From Diadophis punctatus similis (lineage: Eukaryota; Chordata; Lepidosauria; Squamata; Dipsadidae), in NCBI GenBank assembly GCA_023053685.1, contig JALIGW010000059.1:186001-250000 (forward strand): a DNA stretch of 64,000 nucleotides. The letters run 5' to 3'. Of the stretch, positions 39,031-53,170 are shown piece after piece. A program made the position numbers and the translations under genes. A model generated the notes under the pieces. The model did no database searches. It had not been told where the DNA came from and saw nothing but the letters and a program-made list of their open reading frames with translations. Positions within the stretch are counted from its first letter, which is position 1. Each line of letters starts with the position of its first letter.

Positions 39031-41829
39031 AATTCAGCCAGAAAACTTCACTATTGACAGAGAGCTCAGAAATGAAAAAGAAACACATATTCCTGTTCCC
39101 TAGGGTCTTGAAAGCCGAATTCTCACACCATTTTCAGATCCGAGCTTTCATTGACGAGTTAGCCCAAGGCGTATCTCAGAATTTTCCATAGAACTGAATT
39201 CAGCCCGAAAACTTCACTTTTGACGCAGAGCTCAGAAATGAAAAAGAAACACATATTCCTGTTCCCTAGGGTCTGGAAAGCCAAATTCTCACACCATTTT
39301 CAGATCCGAGCTTTCCCTGAGGAGTTAGCCCAACCCGTATCACTGAATTTACCTTAGGACTCAATTCAGCCCGAAAACTTCACTTTTGACACAGAGCTCA
39401 GAAATGAAAAAGAAACACATATTCCTGTTCCCTAGGGTCTTGAAAGCCGAATTCTCACACCATTTTCAGATCCGAGCTTTCCCTGACGAGTTAGCCCAAG
39501 GCGTATCTCAGAATTTTCCATAGAACTGAATTCTGCCCGAAAACTTCACTTTTGACGCAGAGCTCAGAAATGAAAAAGAAACACATATTCCTGTTCCCTA
39601 GGGTCTGGAAAGCCAAATTCTCACACCATTTTCAGATCCGAGCTTTCCCTGAGGAGTTAGCCCAACCCGTATCACTGAATTTACCTTAGGACTCAATTCA
39701 GCCCGAAAACTTCACTTTTGACACAGAGCTCAGAAATGAAAAAGAAACACATATTCCTGTTCCCTAGCGTCTGGAAAGCCTAATTCTCACGCCATTTTCA
39801 GATCCGAGCTTTCCCTGAGGAGTTAGCCCAAGCCGTATCATAGAATTTACCAATTCAGCCAGAAAACTTCACTATTGACAGAGAGCTCAGAAATGAAAAA
39901 GAAACACATATTCCTGTTCCCTAGGGTCTTGAAAGCCGAATTCTCACACCATTTTCAGATCCGAGCTTTCCCTGACGAGTTAGCCCAAGGCGTATCTCAG
40001 AATTTTCCATAGAACTGAATTCAGCCCGAAAACTTCACTTTTGACGCAGAGCTCAGAAATGAAAAAGAAACACATATTCCTGTTCCCTAGGGTCTGGAAA
40101 GCCAAATTCTCACACCATTTTCAGATCCGAGCTTTCCCTGAGGAGTTAGCCCAACCCGTATCATACAATTTACCTTAGGACTCAATTCAGCCCGAAAACT
40201 TCACTTTTGACACAGAGCTCAGAAATGAAAAAGAAACACATATTCCTGTTTCCTAGTGTCTGGAAAACCGAATTCTCACACCATTTTCAGATCCGAGCTT
40301 TCCCTGACAAGATAGCCAAAGACGTATCATAGAATTTACCAATTCAGCCAGAAAACTTCACTATTGACAGAGAGCTCAGAAATGAAAAAGAAACACATAT
40401 TCCTGTTCCCTAGGGTCTCGAAAACCGAATTCTCACACCATTTTCTGATCCGAGCTTTCCCTGAGGAGTTAGCCCAAGCCGTATCATAGAATTTACCAAT
40501 TCAGCCAGAAAACTTCACTATTGACACAGAGCTCAGAAATGAAAAAGAAACAGATATTCCTGTTCCCTAGGGTCTGGAAAGCCGAATTCTCACACCATTT
40601 TCAGATCCGAGCTTTCCCTGACGAGTTAGCCCAAGGCGTATCTCAGAATTTTCCATAAAACTGAATTCAGCCCGAAAACTTCACTTTTGACACAGAGCTC
40701 AGAAATGAAAAAGAAACACATATTCCTGTTTTCTAGGGTCTGGAAAACTGAATTCTCACACCATTTTCAGATCTGAGCTTTCCCTGACAAGATAGCCAAA
40801 GTCGTATCATAGAATTTACCAATTCAGCCAGAAAACTTCACTATTGACAGAGAGCTCAGAAATGAAAAAGAAACAGTTATTCCTGTTCCCTAGCGTCTCA
40901 AAAACCGAATTCTCACACCATTTTCAGATCCGAGCTTTCCCTGAGGAGTTAGCCCAAGCCGTATCATAGAATTTACCAATTCAGTCCGAAAACTTCACTT
41001 TTGACACAGAGCTCAGAAATGAAAAAGAAACAGATATTCCTGTTCCCTAGGGTCTTGAAAGCCGAATTCTCACACCATTTTCAGATCCGAGCTTTCCCTG
41101 ACGAGTTAGCCCAAGGCGTATCTCAGAATTTTCCATAGAACTGAATTCAGCCTGAAAACTTCACTTTTGACGCAGAGCTCAGAAATGAAAAAGATACACA
41201 TATTCCTGTTCCCTAGCGTCTGGAAAGCCAAATTCTCACACCATTTTCAGATCCGAGCTTTCCCTGAGGAGCTAGCCCAACCCGTATCACTGAATTTACC
41301 TTAGGACTCAATTCAGCCCGAAAACTTCACTTTTGACACAGAGCTCAGAAATGAAAAAGAAACACATATTCCTGTTCCCTAGCGTCTGGAAAGCCTAATT
41401 CTCACACCATTTTCAGATCCAAGCTTTCCCTGAGGAGTTAGCCCAAGCCGTATCATAGAATTTACCAATTCAGCCAGAAAACTTCACTTTTGACACAGAG
41501 CTCAGAAATGAAAAAGAAACAGATATTCCTGTTCCCTAGGGTCTGGAAAGCTGAATTCTCACACCATTTTCAGATCCGAGCTTTCCCTGACAAGATAGCC
41601 AAAGACGTATCATAGAATTTACCAATTCAGCCAGAAAACTTCACTATTGACAGAGAGCTCAGAAATGAAAAAGAAACACATATTCCTGTTCCCTAGGGTC
41701 TCGAAAACCGAATTCTCACACCATTTTCTGATCCGAGCTTTCCCTGAGGAGTTAGCCCAAGCCGTATCATAGAATTTACCAATTCAGCCAGAAAACTTCA
41801 CTATTGACACAGAGCTCAGAAATGAAAAA

Positions 41830-44800
41830 GAAACAGATATTCCTGTTCCCTAGGGTCTGGAAAGCCGAATTCTCACACCATTTTCAGATCCGAGCTTTCC
41901 CTGACGAGTTAGCCCAAGGCGTATCTCAGAATTTTCCATAAAACTGAATTCAGCCCGAAAACTTCACTTTTGACACAGAGCTCAGAAATGAAAAAGAAAC
42001 ACATATTCCTGTTCCCTAGCGTCTGGAAAGCCAAATTCTCACACCATTTTCAGATCCGAGCTTTCCCTGAGGAGTTAGCCCAACCCGTATCATTGAATTT
42101 ACCTTAGGACTCAATTCAGCCCGAAAACTTCACTTTTGACACAGAGCTCAGAAATGAAAAAGAAACACATATTCCTGTTCCCTAGCGTCTGGAAAGCCTA
42201 ATTCTCACGCCATTTTCAGATCCGAGCTTTCCCTGAGGAGTTAGCCCAAGCCGTATCATAGAATTTACCAATTCAGCCAGAAAACTTCACTTTTGACACA
42301 GAGCTCAGAAATGAAAAAGAAACAGATATTCCTGTTCCCTAGGGTCTGGAAAGCTGAATTCTCACACCATTTTCAGATCCGAGCTTTCCCTGACGAGTTA
42401 GTCCAAGGCGTATCTCAGAATTTTCCATAAAACTGATTCAGCCCGAAAACTTCACTTTTGACACAGAGCTCAGAAATGAAAAAGAAACACATATTCCTGT
42501 TCCCTAGCGTCTGGAAAGCCGAATTCTCACACCATTTTCAGATCCGAGCTTTCCCTGAGGAGTTAGCCCAAGCCGTATTTTAGAATTTGCCTTGGGACTC
42601 AATTCAGCCCGAAAACTTCACTTTTGACACAGAGCTCAGAAATGAAAAAGAAACAGTTATTCCTGTTTCCTAGCGTCTGGAAAGCCTAATTCTCACGCCA
42701 TTTTCAGATCCGAGTTTTCCCTGAGAAGTTAGCCCAAGCCGTATCATAGAATTTACCAATTCAGCCAGAAAACTTCACTATTGACAGAGAGCTCAGAAAT
42801 GAAAAAGAAACAGTTATTCCTGTTCCCTAGGGTCTCGAAAACCGAATTCTCACACCATTTTCAGATCCGAGCTTTCCCTGAGGAGTTAGCCCAAGCCGTA
42901 TCATAGAATTTACCAATTCAGCCAGAAAACTTCACTTTTGACACAGAGCTCAGAAATGAAAAAGAAACAGATATTCCTGTTCCCTAGGGTCTGGAAAGCC
43001 GAATTCTCACACCATTTTCAGATCCGAGCTTTCCCTGACGAGTTAGCCCAAGGCGTATCTCAGAATTTTCCATAGAACTGAATTCAGCCCGAAAACTTCA
43101 CTTTTGACGCAGAGCTCAGAAATGAAAAAGAAACACATATTCCTGTTCCCTAGGGTCTGGAAAGCCAAATTCTCACACCATTTTCAGATCCGAGCTTTCC
43201 CTGAGGAGTTAGCCCAACCCGTATCACTGAATTTACCTTAGGACTCAATTCAGCCCGAAAACTTCACTTTTGACACAGAGCTCAGAAATGAAAAAGAAAC
43301 ACATATTCCTGTTCCCTAGGGTCTTGAAAGCCGAATTCTCACACCATTTTCAGATCCGAGCTTTCCCTGACGAGTTAGCCCAAGGCGTATCTCAGAATTT
43401 TCCATAGAACTGAATTCAGCCCGAAAACTTCACTTTTGACGCAGAGCTCAGAAATGAAAAAGAAACACATATTCCTGTTCCCTAGGGTCTGGAAAGCCAA
43501 ATTCTCACACCATTTTCAGATCCGAGCTTTCCCTGAGGAGTTAGCCCAACCCGTATCACTGAATTTACCTTAGGACTCAATTCAGCCCGAAAACTTCACT
43601 TTTGACACAGAGCTCAGAAACGAAAAAGAAACACATATTCCTGTTCCCTAGCGTCTGGAAAGCCTAATTCTCACGCCATTTTCAGATCCGAGCTTTCCCT
43701 GAGGAGTTAGCCCAAGCCGTATCATAGAATTTACCAATTCAGCCAGAAAACTTCACTATTGACAGAGAGCTCAGAAATGAAAAAGAAACACATATTCCTG
43801 TTCCCTAGGGTCTTGAAAGCCGAATTCTCACACCATTTTCAGATCCGAGCTTTCCCTGACGAGTTAGCCCAAGGCGTATCTCAGAATTTTCCATAGAACT
43901 GAATTCAGCCCGAAAACTTCACTTTTGACGCAGAGCTCAGAAATGAAAAAGAAACACATATTCCTGTTCCCTAGGGTCTGGAAAGCCAAATTCTCACACC
44001 ATTTTCAGATCCGAGCTTTCCCTGAGGAGTTAGCCCAACCCGTATCATACAATTTACCTTAGGACTCAATTCAGCCCGAAAACTTCACTTTTGACACAGA
44101 GCTCAGAAATGAAAAAGAAACACATATTCCTGTTTCCTAGTGTCTGGAAAACCGAATTCTCACACCATTTTCAGATCCGAGCTTTCCCTGACAAGATAGC
44201 CAAAGACGTATCATAGAATTTACCAATTCAGCCAGAAAAGTTCACTATTGACAGAGAGCTCAGAAATGAAAAAGAAACACATATTCCTGTTCCCTAGGGT
44301 CTCGAAAACCGAATTCTCACACCATTTTCTGATCCGAGCTTTCCCTGAGGAGTTAGCCCAAGCCGTATCATAGAATTTACCAATTCAGCCAGAAAACTTC
44401 ACTATTGACACAGAGCTCAGAAATGAAAAAGAAACAGATATTCCTGTTCCCTAGGGTCTGGAAAGCCGAATTCTCACACCATTTTCAGATCCGAGCTTTC
44501 CCTGACGAGTTAGCCCAAGGCGTATCTCAGAATTTTCCATAAAACTGAATTCAGCCCGAAAACTTCACTTTTGACACAGAGCTCAGAAATGAAAAAGAAA
44601 CACATATTCCTGTTCCCTAGCGTCTGGAAAGCCAAATTCTCACACCATTTTCAGATCCGAGCTTTCCCTGAGGAGTTAGCCCAACCCGTATCATTGAATT
44701 TACCTTAGGACTCAATTCAGCCCGAAAACTTCACTTTTGACACAGAGCTCAGAAATGAAAAAGAAACACATATTCCTGTTCCCTAGCGTCTGGAAAGCCT

Positions 44801-45400
44801 AATTCTCACGCCATTTTCAGATCCGAGCTTTCCCTGAGGAGTTAGCCCAAGCCGTATCATAGAATTTACCAATTCAGCCAGAAAACTTCACTTTTGACAC
44901 AGAGCTCAGAAATGAAAAAGAAACAGATATTCCTGTTCCCTAGGGTCTGGAAAGCTGAATTCTCACACCATTTTCAGATCCGAGCTTTCCCTGACGAGTT
45001 AGCCCAAGGCGTATCTCAGAATTTTCCATAGAACTGAATTCAGCCCGAAAACTTCACTTTTGACGCAGAGCTCAGAAATGAAAAAGATACACATATTCCT
45101 GTTCCCTAGCGTCTGGAAAGCCGAATTCTCACACCATTTTCAGATCCGAGCTTTCCCTGAGGAGTTAGCCCAAGCCGTATTTTAGAATTTGCCTTGGGAC
45201 TCAATTCAGCCCGAAAACTTCACTTTTGACACAGAGCTCAGAAATGAAAAAGAAACAGTTATTCCTGTTTCCTAGCGTCTGGAAAGCCTAATTCTCACGC
45301 CATTTTCAGATCCGAGTTTTCCCTGAGGAGTTAGCCCAAGCCGTATCATAGAATTTACCAATTCAGCCAGAAAACTTCACTATTGACAGAGAGCTCAGAA
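41830..45400 (+). repeat. Sixteen-monomer (2,602-bp) direct duplication
   Basis: The rare variant cattgaattt at 42,091 and 44,692 and the cgagttttcc variant at 42,711 and 45,313 give offsets of 2,601 and 2,602 bp. The one-base change is explained by a deletion in the first copy near 42,434 (aactgattc for aactgaattc). The length equals 10 long plus 6 short monomers. Point differences exist, for example gagaagttag at about 42,723 against gaggagttag. Confidence 0.8.
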
Positions 45401-47010
45401 ATGAAAAAGAAACAGTTATTCCTGTTCCCTAGGGTCTCGAAAACCGAATTCTCACACCATTTTCAGATCCGAGCTTTCCCTGAGGAGTTAGCCCAAGCCG
45501 TATCATAGAATTTTCCAATTCAGTCCGAAAACTTCACTTTTGACACAGAGCTCAGAAATGAAAAAGAAACAGATATTCCTGTTCCCTAGGGTCTGGAAAG
45601 CCGAATTCTCACACCATTTTCAGATCTGAGCTTTCCCTGACGAGTTAGCCCAAGGCGTATCTCAGAATTTTCCATAGAACTGAATTCAGCCCGAAAACTT
45701 CACTTTTGACACAGAGCTCAGAAATCAAAAAGAAACACATATTCCTGTTCCCTAGTGTCTGGAAAGCCGAATTCTCACACCATTTTCAGATCCGAGCTTT
45801 CCCTGAGGAGTTAGCCCAAGCCATATTTTAGAATTTGCCTTGGGACTCAATTCAGCCCGAAAACTTCACTTTTGACACAGAGCTCAGAAATGAAAAAGAA
45901 ACAGATATTCCTTTTTCCTAGGGTCTGGAAAACCGAATTCTCACACCATTTTCAGATCCGAGCTTTCCCTGACAAGAATGCCAAAGTCGTATCATAGAAT
46001 TTACCAATTCAGCCAGAAAACTTCACTATTGACAGAGAGCTCAGAAATGAAAAAGAAACAGTTATTCCTGTTCCCTAGCGTCTCGAAAACCGAATTCTCA
46101 CACCATTTTCAGATCCGAGCTTTCCCTGAGGAGTTAGCCCAAGCCGTATCATAGAATTTACCAATTCAGTCCGAAAACTTCACTTTTGACACAGAGCACA
46201 GAAATGAAAAAGAAACAGATATTCCTGTTCCCTAGGGTCTTGAAAGCCGAATTCTCACACCATTTTCAGATCCGAGCTTTCCCTTACGAGTTAGCCCAAG
46301 GCGTATCTCAGAATTTTCCATAGAACTGAATTCAGCCTGAAAACTTCACTTTTGACGCAGAGCTCAGAAATGAAAAAGATACACATATTCCTGTTCCCTA
46401 GCGTCTGGAAAGCCAAATTCTCACACCATTTTCAGATCCGAGCTTTCCCTGAGGAGCTAGCCCAACCCGTATCACTGAATTTACCTTAGGACTCAATTCA
46501 GCCCGAAAACTTCACTTTTGACACAGAGCTCAGAAATGAAAAAGAAACACATATTCCTGTTCCCTAGCGTCTGGAAAGCCTAATTCTCACGCCATTTTCA
46601 GATCCGAGCTTTCCCTGAGGAGTTAGCCCAAGCCGTATCATAGAATTTGCCTTGGGACTCAATTCAGCCCGAAAACTTCACTTTTGACACAGAGCTCAGA
46701 AATGAAAAAGAAACAGTTATTCCTGTTTCCTATGGTCTGGAAAGCCGAATTCTCACACCATTTTCAGATCTGAGATTTCCCTGAGGAGTTAGCCACTGTC
46801 GTATCATAGAATTTACCAATTCAGCCAGAAAACTTCACTATTGACACAGAGCTCAGAAATGAAAAAGAAACAGATATTCCTGTTCCCTAGGGTCTGGAAA
46901 GCCAAATTCTCACACCATTTTCAGATCCGAGCTTTCCCTGACGAGTTAGCCAAAGTCGTATCATAGAATTTACCAATTCAGCCAGAAAACTTCACTATTG
47001 ACAGAGAGCT

Positions 47011-49890
47011 CAGAAATAAAAAAGAAACAGTTATTCCTGTTCCCTAGGGTCTCGAAAACCGAATTCTCACACCATTTTCAGATCCGAGCTTTCCCTGAGG
47101 AGTTAGCCCAAGCCGTATCATAGAATTTACCAATTCAGTCAGAAAACTTCACTATTGACAGAGAGCTCAGAAATGAAAAAGAAACAGATATTCCTGTTCC
47201 CTAGGGTCTTGAAAGCCGAATTCTCACACCATTTTCAGATCCGAGCTTTCCCTGACGAGTTAGCCCAAGGCGTATCTCAGAATTTTCCATAGAACTGAAT
47301 TCAGCCCGAAAACTTCACTTTTGACGCAGAGCTCAGAAATGAAAAAGAAACACATATTCCTGTTCCCTAGGGTCTGGAAAGCCGAATTCTCACACCATTT
47401 TCAGATCCGAGCTTTCCCTGAGGAGTTAGCCCAACCCGTATCATACAATTTACCTTAGGACTCAATTGAGCCCGAAAACTTCACTTTTGACACAGAGCTC
47501 AGAAATGAAAAAGAAACATATATTCCTGTTTCCTAGTGTCTGGAAAACCGAATTCTCACACTATTTTCAGATCCGAGCTTTCCCTGACAAGATAGCTAAA
47601 GTCGTATCATAGAATTTACCAATTCAGCCAGAAAACTTCACTATTGACACAGAGCTCAGAAATGAAAAAGAAACAGATATTCCTGTTCCCTAGGGTCTGG
47701 AAAGCCGAATTCTCACACCATTTTCAGATCCGAGCTTTCCCTGACGAGTTAGCCCAAGGCGTATCTCAGAATTTTCCATAAAACTGAATTCAGCCCGAAA
47801 ACTTCACTTTTGACACAGAGCTCAGAAATGAAAAAGAAACAGATATTCCTGTTTTCTAGGGTCTGGAAAACCGAATTCTCACACCATTTTCAGATCCGAG
47901 CTTTCCCTGACAAGATAGCCAAAGTCGTATCATAGAATTTACCAATTCAGCCAGAAAACTTCACTATTGACAGAGAGCTCAGGAATGAAAAAGAAACAGT
48001 TATTCCTGTTCCCTAGCGTCTCGAAAACCGAATTCTCACACCGTTTTCAGATCCGAGCTTTCCCTGAGGAGTTAGCCCAAGCCGTATCATAGAATTTACC
48101 AATTCAGTCCGAAAACTTCACTTTTGACACAGAGCTCAGAAATGAAAAAGAAACAGATATTCCTGTTCCCTAGGGTCTTGAAAGCCGAATTCTCACACCA
48201 TTTTCAGATCCGAGCTTTCCCTGACGAGTTAGCCCAAGGCGTATCTCAGAATTTTCCATAGAACTGAATTCAGCCTGAAAACTTCACTTTTGACGCAGAG
48301 CTCAGAAATGAAAAAGATACACATATTCCTGTTCCCTAGCGTCTGGAAAGCCAAATTCTCACACCATTTTCATATCCGAGCTTTCCCTGAGGAGTTAGCC
48401 CAAGCCGTATCATAGAATTTACCAATTCAGCCAGAAAACTTCACTTTTGACACAGAGCTCAGAAATGAAAAAGAAACAGATATTCCTGTTCCCTAGGGTC
48501 TGGAAAGCTGAATTCTCACACCATTTTCAGATCCGAGCTTTCCCTGACAAGATAGCCAAAGTCGTATCATAGAATTTACCAATTCAGCCAGAAAACTTCA
48601 CTATTGACAGAGAGCTCAGAAATGAAAAAGAAACAGTTATTCCTGTTCCCTAGGGTCTCGAAAACCGAATTCTCACACCATTTTCAGATCCGAGCTTTCC
48701 CTGACGAGTTAGCCAAAGTCCTATTTCAGAATTTGCCTTAGGACTCAATTCAGCCCGAAAACTTCACTTTTGACACAGAGCTCAGAAATGAAAAACAAAC
48801 AGATATTCCTGTTCCCTAGCGTCTGGAAAGCCGAATTCTCACACCATTTTCAGATCCGAGCTTTCCCTGAGGAGTTAGCCCAAGCCGTATCATAGAATTT
48901 ACCAATTCAGCCAGAAAACTTCACTTTTGACACAGACCTCAGAAATGAAAAAGAAACACATATTCCTGTTCCCTAGGGTCTGGAAAACTGAATTCTCACA
49001 CCATTTTCAGATCCGAGCTTTCCCTTAGGAGTTAGCCCAACCTGTATCATACAATTTACCTTAGGACTCAATTCAGACCGAAAACTTCACTTTTGACACA
49101 GAGCTCAGAAATGAAAAAGAAACACATATTCATGCTCTACAGGGTCTGGAAAGCCAAAATCTCACACCATTTTCAGAACCGAGCTTTCCCTGAGGAGTTA
49201 GCCAAAGTCGTATTTTAGAATTTGCCTTGGGACTCAATTCAGCCCGAAAACTTCACTTTTGACACAGAGCTCAGAAATGAAAAAGAAACAGTTATTCCTG
49301 TTTCCTATGGTCTGGAAAGCCAAATTCTCACACCATTTTCAGATCCGAGCTTTCCCTGACGAGTTAGCCCAAGCCGTATCATAGAATTTACCAATTCAGC
49401 CAGAAAACTTCACTATTGACACAGAGCTCAGAAATGAAAAAGAAACAGATATTCCTGTTCCCTAGGGTCTGGAAAGCCAAATTCTCACACCATTTTCAGA
49501 TCCGAGCTTTCCCTGAGGAGTTAGCCCAAGCCGTATCATAGAATTTACCAATTCAGCCAGAAAACTTCACTTTTGACACAGACCTCAGAAATGAAAAAGA
49601 AACACATATTCCTGTTCCCTAGGGTCTGGAAAGCTGAATTCTCACACCATTTTCAGATCCGAGCTTTCCCTTAGGAGTTAGCCCAACCTGTATCATACAA
49701 TTTACCTTAGGACTCAATTCAGACCGAAAACTTCACTTTTGACACAGAGCTCAGAAATGAAAAAGAAACACATATTCATGCTCTCCAGGGTCTGGAAAGC
49801 CAAAATCTCACACCATTTTCAGAACCGAGCTTTCCCTGAGGAGTTAGCCAAAGTCGTATTTTAGAATTTGCCTTGGGACTCAATTCAGCC
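47011..49890 (+). repeat. Left member of a 6,458/6,624-bp-offset duplication
   Basis: Rare variants repeat 6,458 bp downstream: cagaaataaa at 47,011 and 53,469, ctcaattgag at 47,461 and 53,919, ccgttttcag at 48,041 and 54,499, and gatac at 48,316 and 54,774. From about 48.4 kb the offset becomes 6,624 bp, one long monomer more. This is supported by the aagctg site (48,505/55,129), caaac (48,796/55,420) and two gacctc sites (48,935/55,559 and 49,581/56,205). The copies diverge after about 49,897, where the left has gacagagag and the right gacacagag. Confidence 0.87.
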
Positions 49891-50749
49891 CGAAAACTTC
49901 ACTTTTGACAGAGAGCTCAGAAATAAAAAAGAAACAGTTATTCCTGTTCCCTAGGGTCTCGAAAACTGAATTCTCACACCATTTTCAGATCCGAGCTTTC
50001 CCTGACAAGATAGCCAAAGTCGTATCATAGAATTTACCAATTCAGCCAGAAAACTTCACTATTGACAGAGAGCTCAGAAATGAAAAAGAAACAGTTATTC
50101 CTGTTCCCTAGGGTCTCGAAAACCGAATTCTCACACCATTTTCAGATCCGAGCTTTCCCTGAGGAGTTAGCCCAAGCCGTATCATAGAATTTACCAATTC
50201 AGTCCGAAAACTTCACTTTTGACACAGAGCTCAGAAATGAAAAAGAAATAGATATTCCTGTTCCCTAGGGTCTGGAAAGCCGAATTCTCACACCATTTTC
50301 AGATCCGAGCTTTCCCTGACGAGTTAGCCCAAGGCGTATCTCAGAATTTTCCATAGAACTGAATTCAGCCCGAAAACTTCACTTTTGACGCAGAGCTCAG
50401 AAATGAAAAAGAAACACATATTCCTGTTCCCTAGGGTCTGGAAAGCCGAATTCTCACACCATTTTCAGATCCGAGCTTTCCCTGAGGAGTTAGCCCAACC
50501 CGTATCATACAATTAACCTTAGGACTCAATTCAGCCTGAAAACTTCACTTTTGACACAGAGCTCAGAAATGAAAAAGAAACACATATTCCTGTTTCCTAG
50601 TGTCTGGAAAACCGAATTATCACACCATTTTCAGATCCGAGCTTTCCCTGACAAGATAGCCAAAGTCGTATCATAGAATTTACCAATTCAGTCCGAAAAC
50701 TTCACTTTTGACACAGAGCTCAGAAATGAAAAAGAAACACATATTCCTG

Positions 50750-52900
50750 TTCCCTAGGGTCTCGAAAACCGAATTCTCACACCATTTTCAGATCCAAGAT
50801 TTCCCTGAGGAGTTAGCCCAAGCCGTATCATAGAATTTACCAATTCAGCCAGAAAACTTCACTATTGACACAGAGCTCAGAAATGAAAAAGAAACAGATA
50901 TTCCTGTTCCCTAGGGTCTGGAAAGCCGAATTCTCACACCATTTTCAGATCCGAGCTTTCCCTGAGGAGTTAGCCAAAGTCGTATTTTAGAATTTGCCTT
51001 GGGACTCAATTCAGCCCGAAAACTTCACTTTTGACACAGAGCTCAGAAATGAAAAAGAAACAGTTATTCCTGTTTCCTATGGTCTGGAAAGCCAAATTCT
51101 CACACCATTTTCAGATCCGAGCTTTCCCTGACGAGTTAGCCCAAGGCTTATCTCAGAATTTTCCATAGAACTGAATTCAGCTAGAAAACTTCACTTTTGA
51201 TGCAGAGCTCAGAAATGAAAAAGAAACACATATTCCTGTTCCCTAGCGTCTGGAAAGCCGAATTCTCACATCATTTTCAGATCCGAGCTTTCCCTGAGGA
51301 GTTAGCCCAACCCGTATCATTGAATTTACCTTAGGACTCAATTCAGCCCGAAAACTTCACTTTTGACACAGAGCTCAGAAATGAAAAAGAAACACATATT
51401 CCTGTTCCCTAGTGTCTGGAAAGCCTAATTCTCACGCCATTTTCAGATCCGAGCTTTCCCTGAGGAGTTAGCCCAAGCCGTATCATAGAATTTACCAATT
51501 CAGCCAGAAAACTTCACTTTTGACACAGAGCTCAGAAATGAAAAAGAAACAGATATTCCTGTTCCCTAGGGTCTGGAAAGCTGAATTCTCACACCATTTT
51601 CAGATCTGAGCTTTCCCTGACGAGTTAGCCAAAGTCCTATTTCAGAATTTGCCTTAGGACTCAATTCAGCCCGAAAACTTCACTTTTGACACAGAGCTGA
51701 GAAATGAAAAACAAACAGATATTCCTGTTCCCTAGCGTCTGGAAAGCCGAATTCTCACACCATTTTCAGATCCGAGCTTTCCCTGACGAGTTAGCCCAAG
51801 GCGTATCTCAGAATTTTCCATAGAACTGAATTCAGCCGAAAACTTCAATTTTGATGCAGAGCTCAGAAATGAAAAAGAAACACATATTCCTGTTCCCTAG
51901 GGTCTGGAAAGCCGAATTCTCACACCATTTTCAGATCCGAGCTTTCCCTGAGGAGTTAGCCACTGTCGTATTTCAGAATTTGCCGTAGTACTCAATTCAG
52001 CGCAAAAAATTTACTTTTGACACAGAGCTCAGAAATGAAAAAGAAACACATATTCATGCTCCCCAGGGTGTGAAAGCCGAATTCTCACACCATTTTCAGA
52101 TCCGAGCTTTCCCTGACTTGTTAGCCAAAGTCGTATTTTAGAATTTGCCTTGGGACTCAATTCAGCCCGAAAACTTCACTTTTGACACAGAAGTCAGAAA
52201 TGAAAAAGAAACAGATATCCCTGTTCCCTAGTGTCTGGAAAGCCGAATTCTCACGCCATTTTCAGATCCAAGCTTTCCCTGAGGATTTAGCCCAAGCCGT
52301 ATCATAGAATTTACCAATTCAGCCAGAAAACTTCACTTTTGACACAGAGCTCAGAAATGAAAAAGAAACACATATTCCTGTTCCCTAGCGTCTGGAAAGC
52401 CTAATTCTCACGCCATTTTCAGATCCGAGCTTTCCCTGAGGAGTTAGCCCAAGCCGTATCATAGAATTTACCAATTTAGCCAGAAAACTTCACTTTTGAC
52501 ACAGAGCTCAGAAATGAAAAAGAAACACATATTCCTGTTCCCTAGGGTCTGGAAAGCTGAATTCTCACACCATTTTCAGATCCGAGCTTTCCCTTAGGAG
52601 TTAGCCCAACCTGTATCATACAATTTACCTTAGGACTCAATTCAGACCGAAAACTTCACTTTTGACACAGAGCTCAGAAATGAAAAAGAAACACATATTC
52701 ATGCTCTCCAGGGTCTGGAAAGCCAAAATCTCACACCATTTTCAGAACCGAGCTTTCCCTGAGGAGTTAGCCAAAGTCGTATTTTAGAATTTGCCTTGGG
52801 ACTCAATTCAGCCCGAAAACTTCACTTTTGACACAGAGCTCAGAAATGAAAAAGAAACAGTTATTCCTGTTTCCTATGGTCTGGAAAGCCGAATTCTCAC
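50750..52900 (+). repeat. Left member of a ~6,300-bp-offset duplication
   Basis: The rare gatccaagatttccc variant at 50,791 recurs at 57,092 (6,301 bp). The ggcttatctc variant at 51,145 recurs at 57,444 (6,299 bp), and caaac at 51,712 recurs at 58,010 (6,298 bp). The offset shrinks in one-base steps because the right copy carries private one-base deletions between 57.2 and 58.1 kb. The gcgcaaaaaa subtype reappears here, at 52,000, after 30.6 kb of absence. Confidence 0.84.
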
Positions 52901-53170
52901 ACCATTTTCAGATCCGAGCTTTCCCTGACAAGATAGCCAAAGTCGTATCATAGAATTTACCAATTCAGCCAGAAAACTTCACTATTGACAGAGAGCTCAG
53001 AAATGAAAAAGAAACAGTTATTCCTGTTCCCTAGGGTCTCGAAAACCGAATTCTCACACCATTTTCAGATCCGAGCTTTCCCTGAGGAGTTAGCCCAAGC
53101 CGTATCATAGAATTTACCAATTCAGTCCGAAAACTTCACTTTTGACACAGAGCTCAGAAATGAAAAAGAA

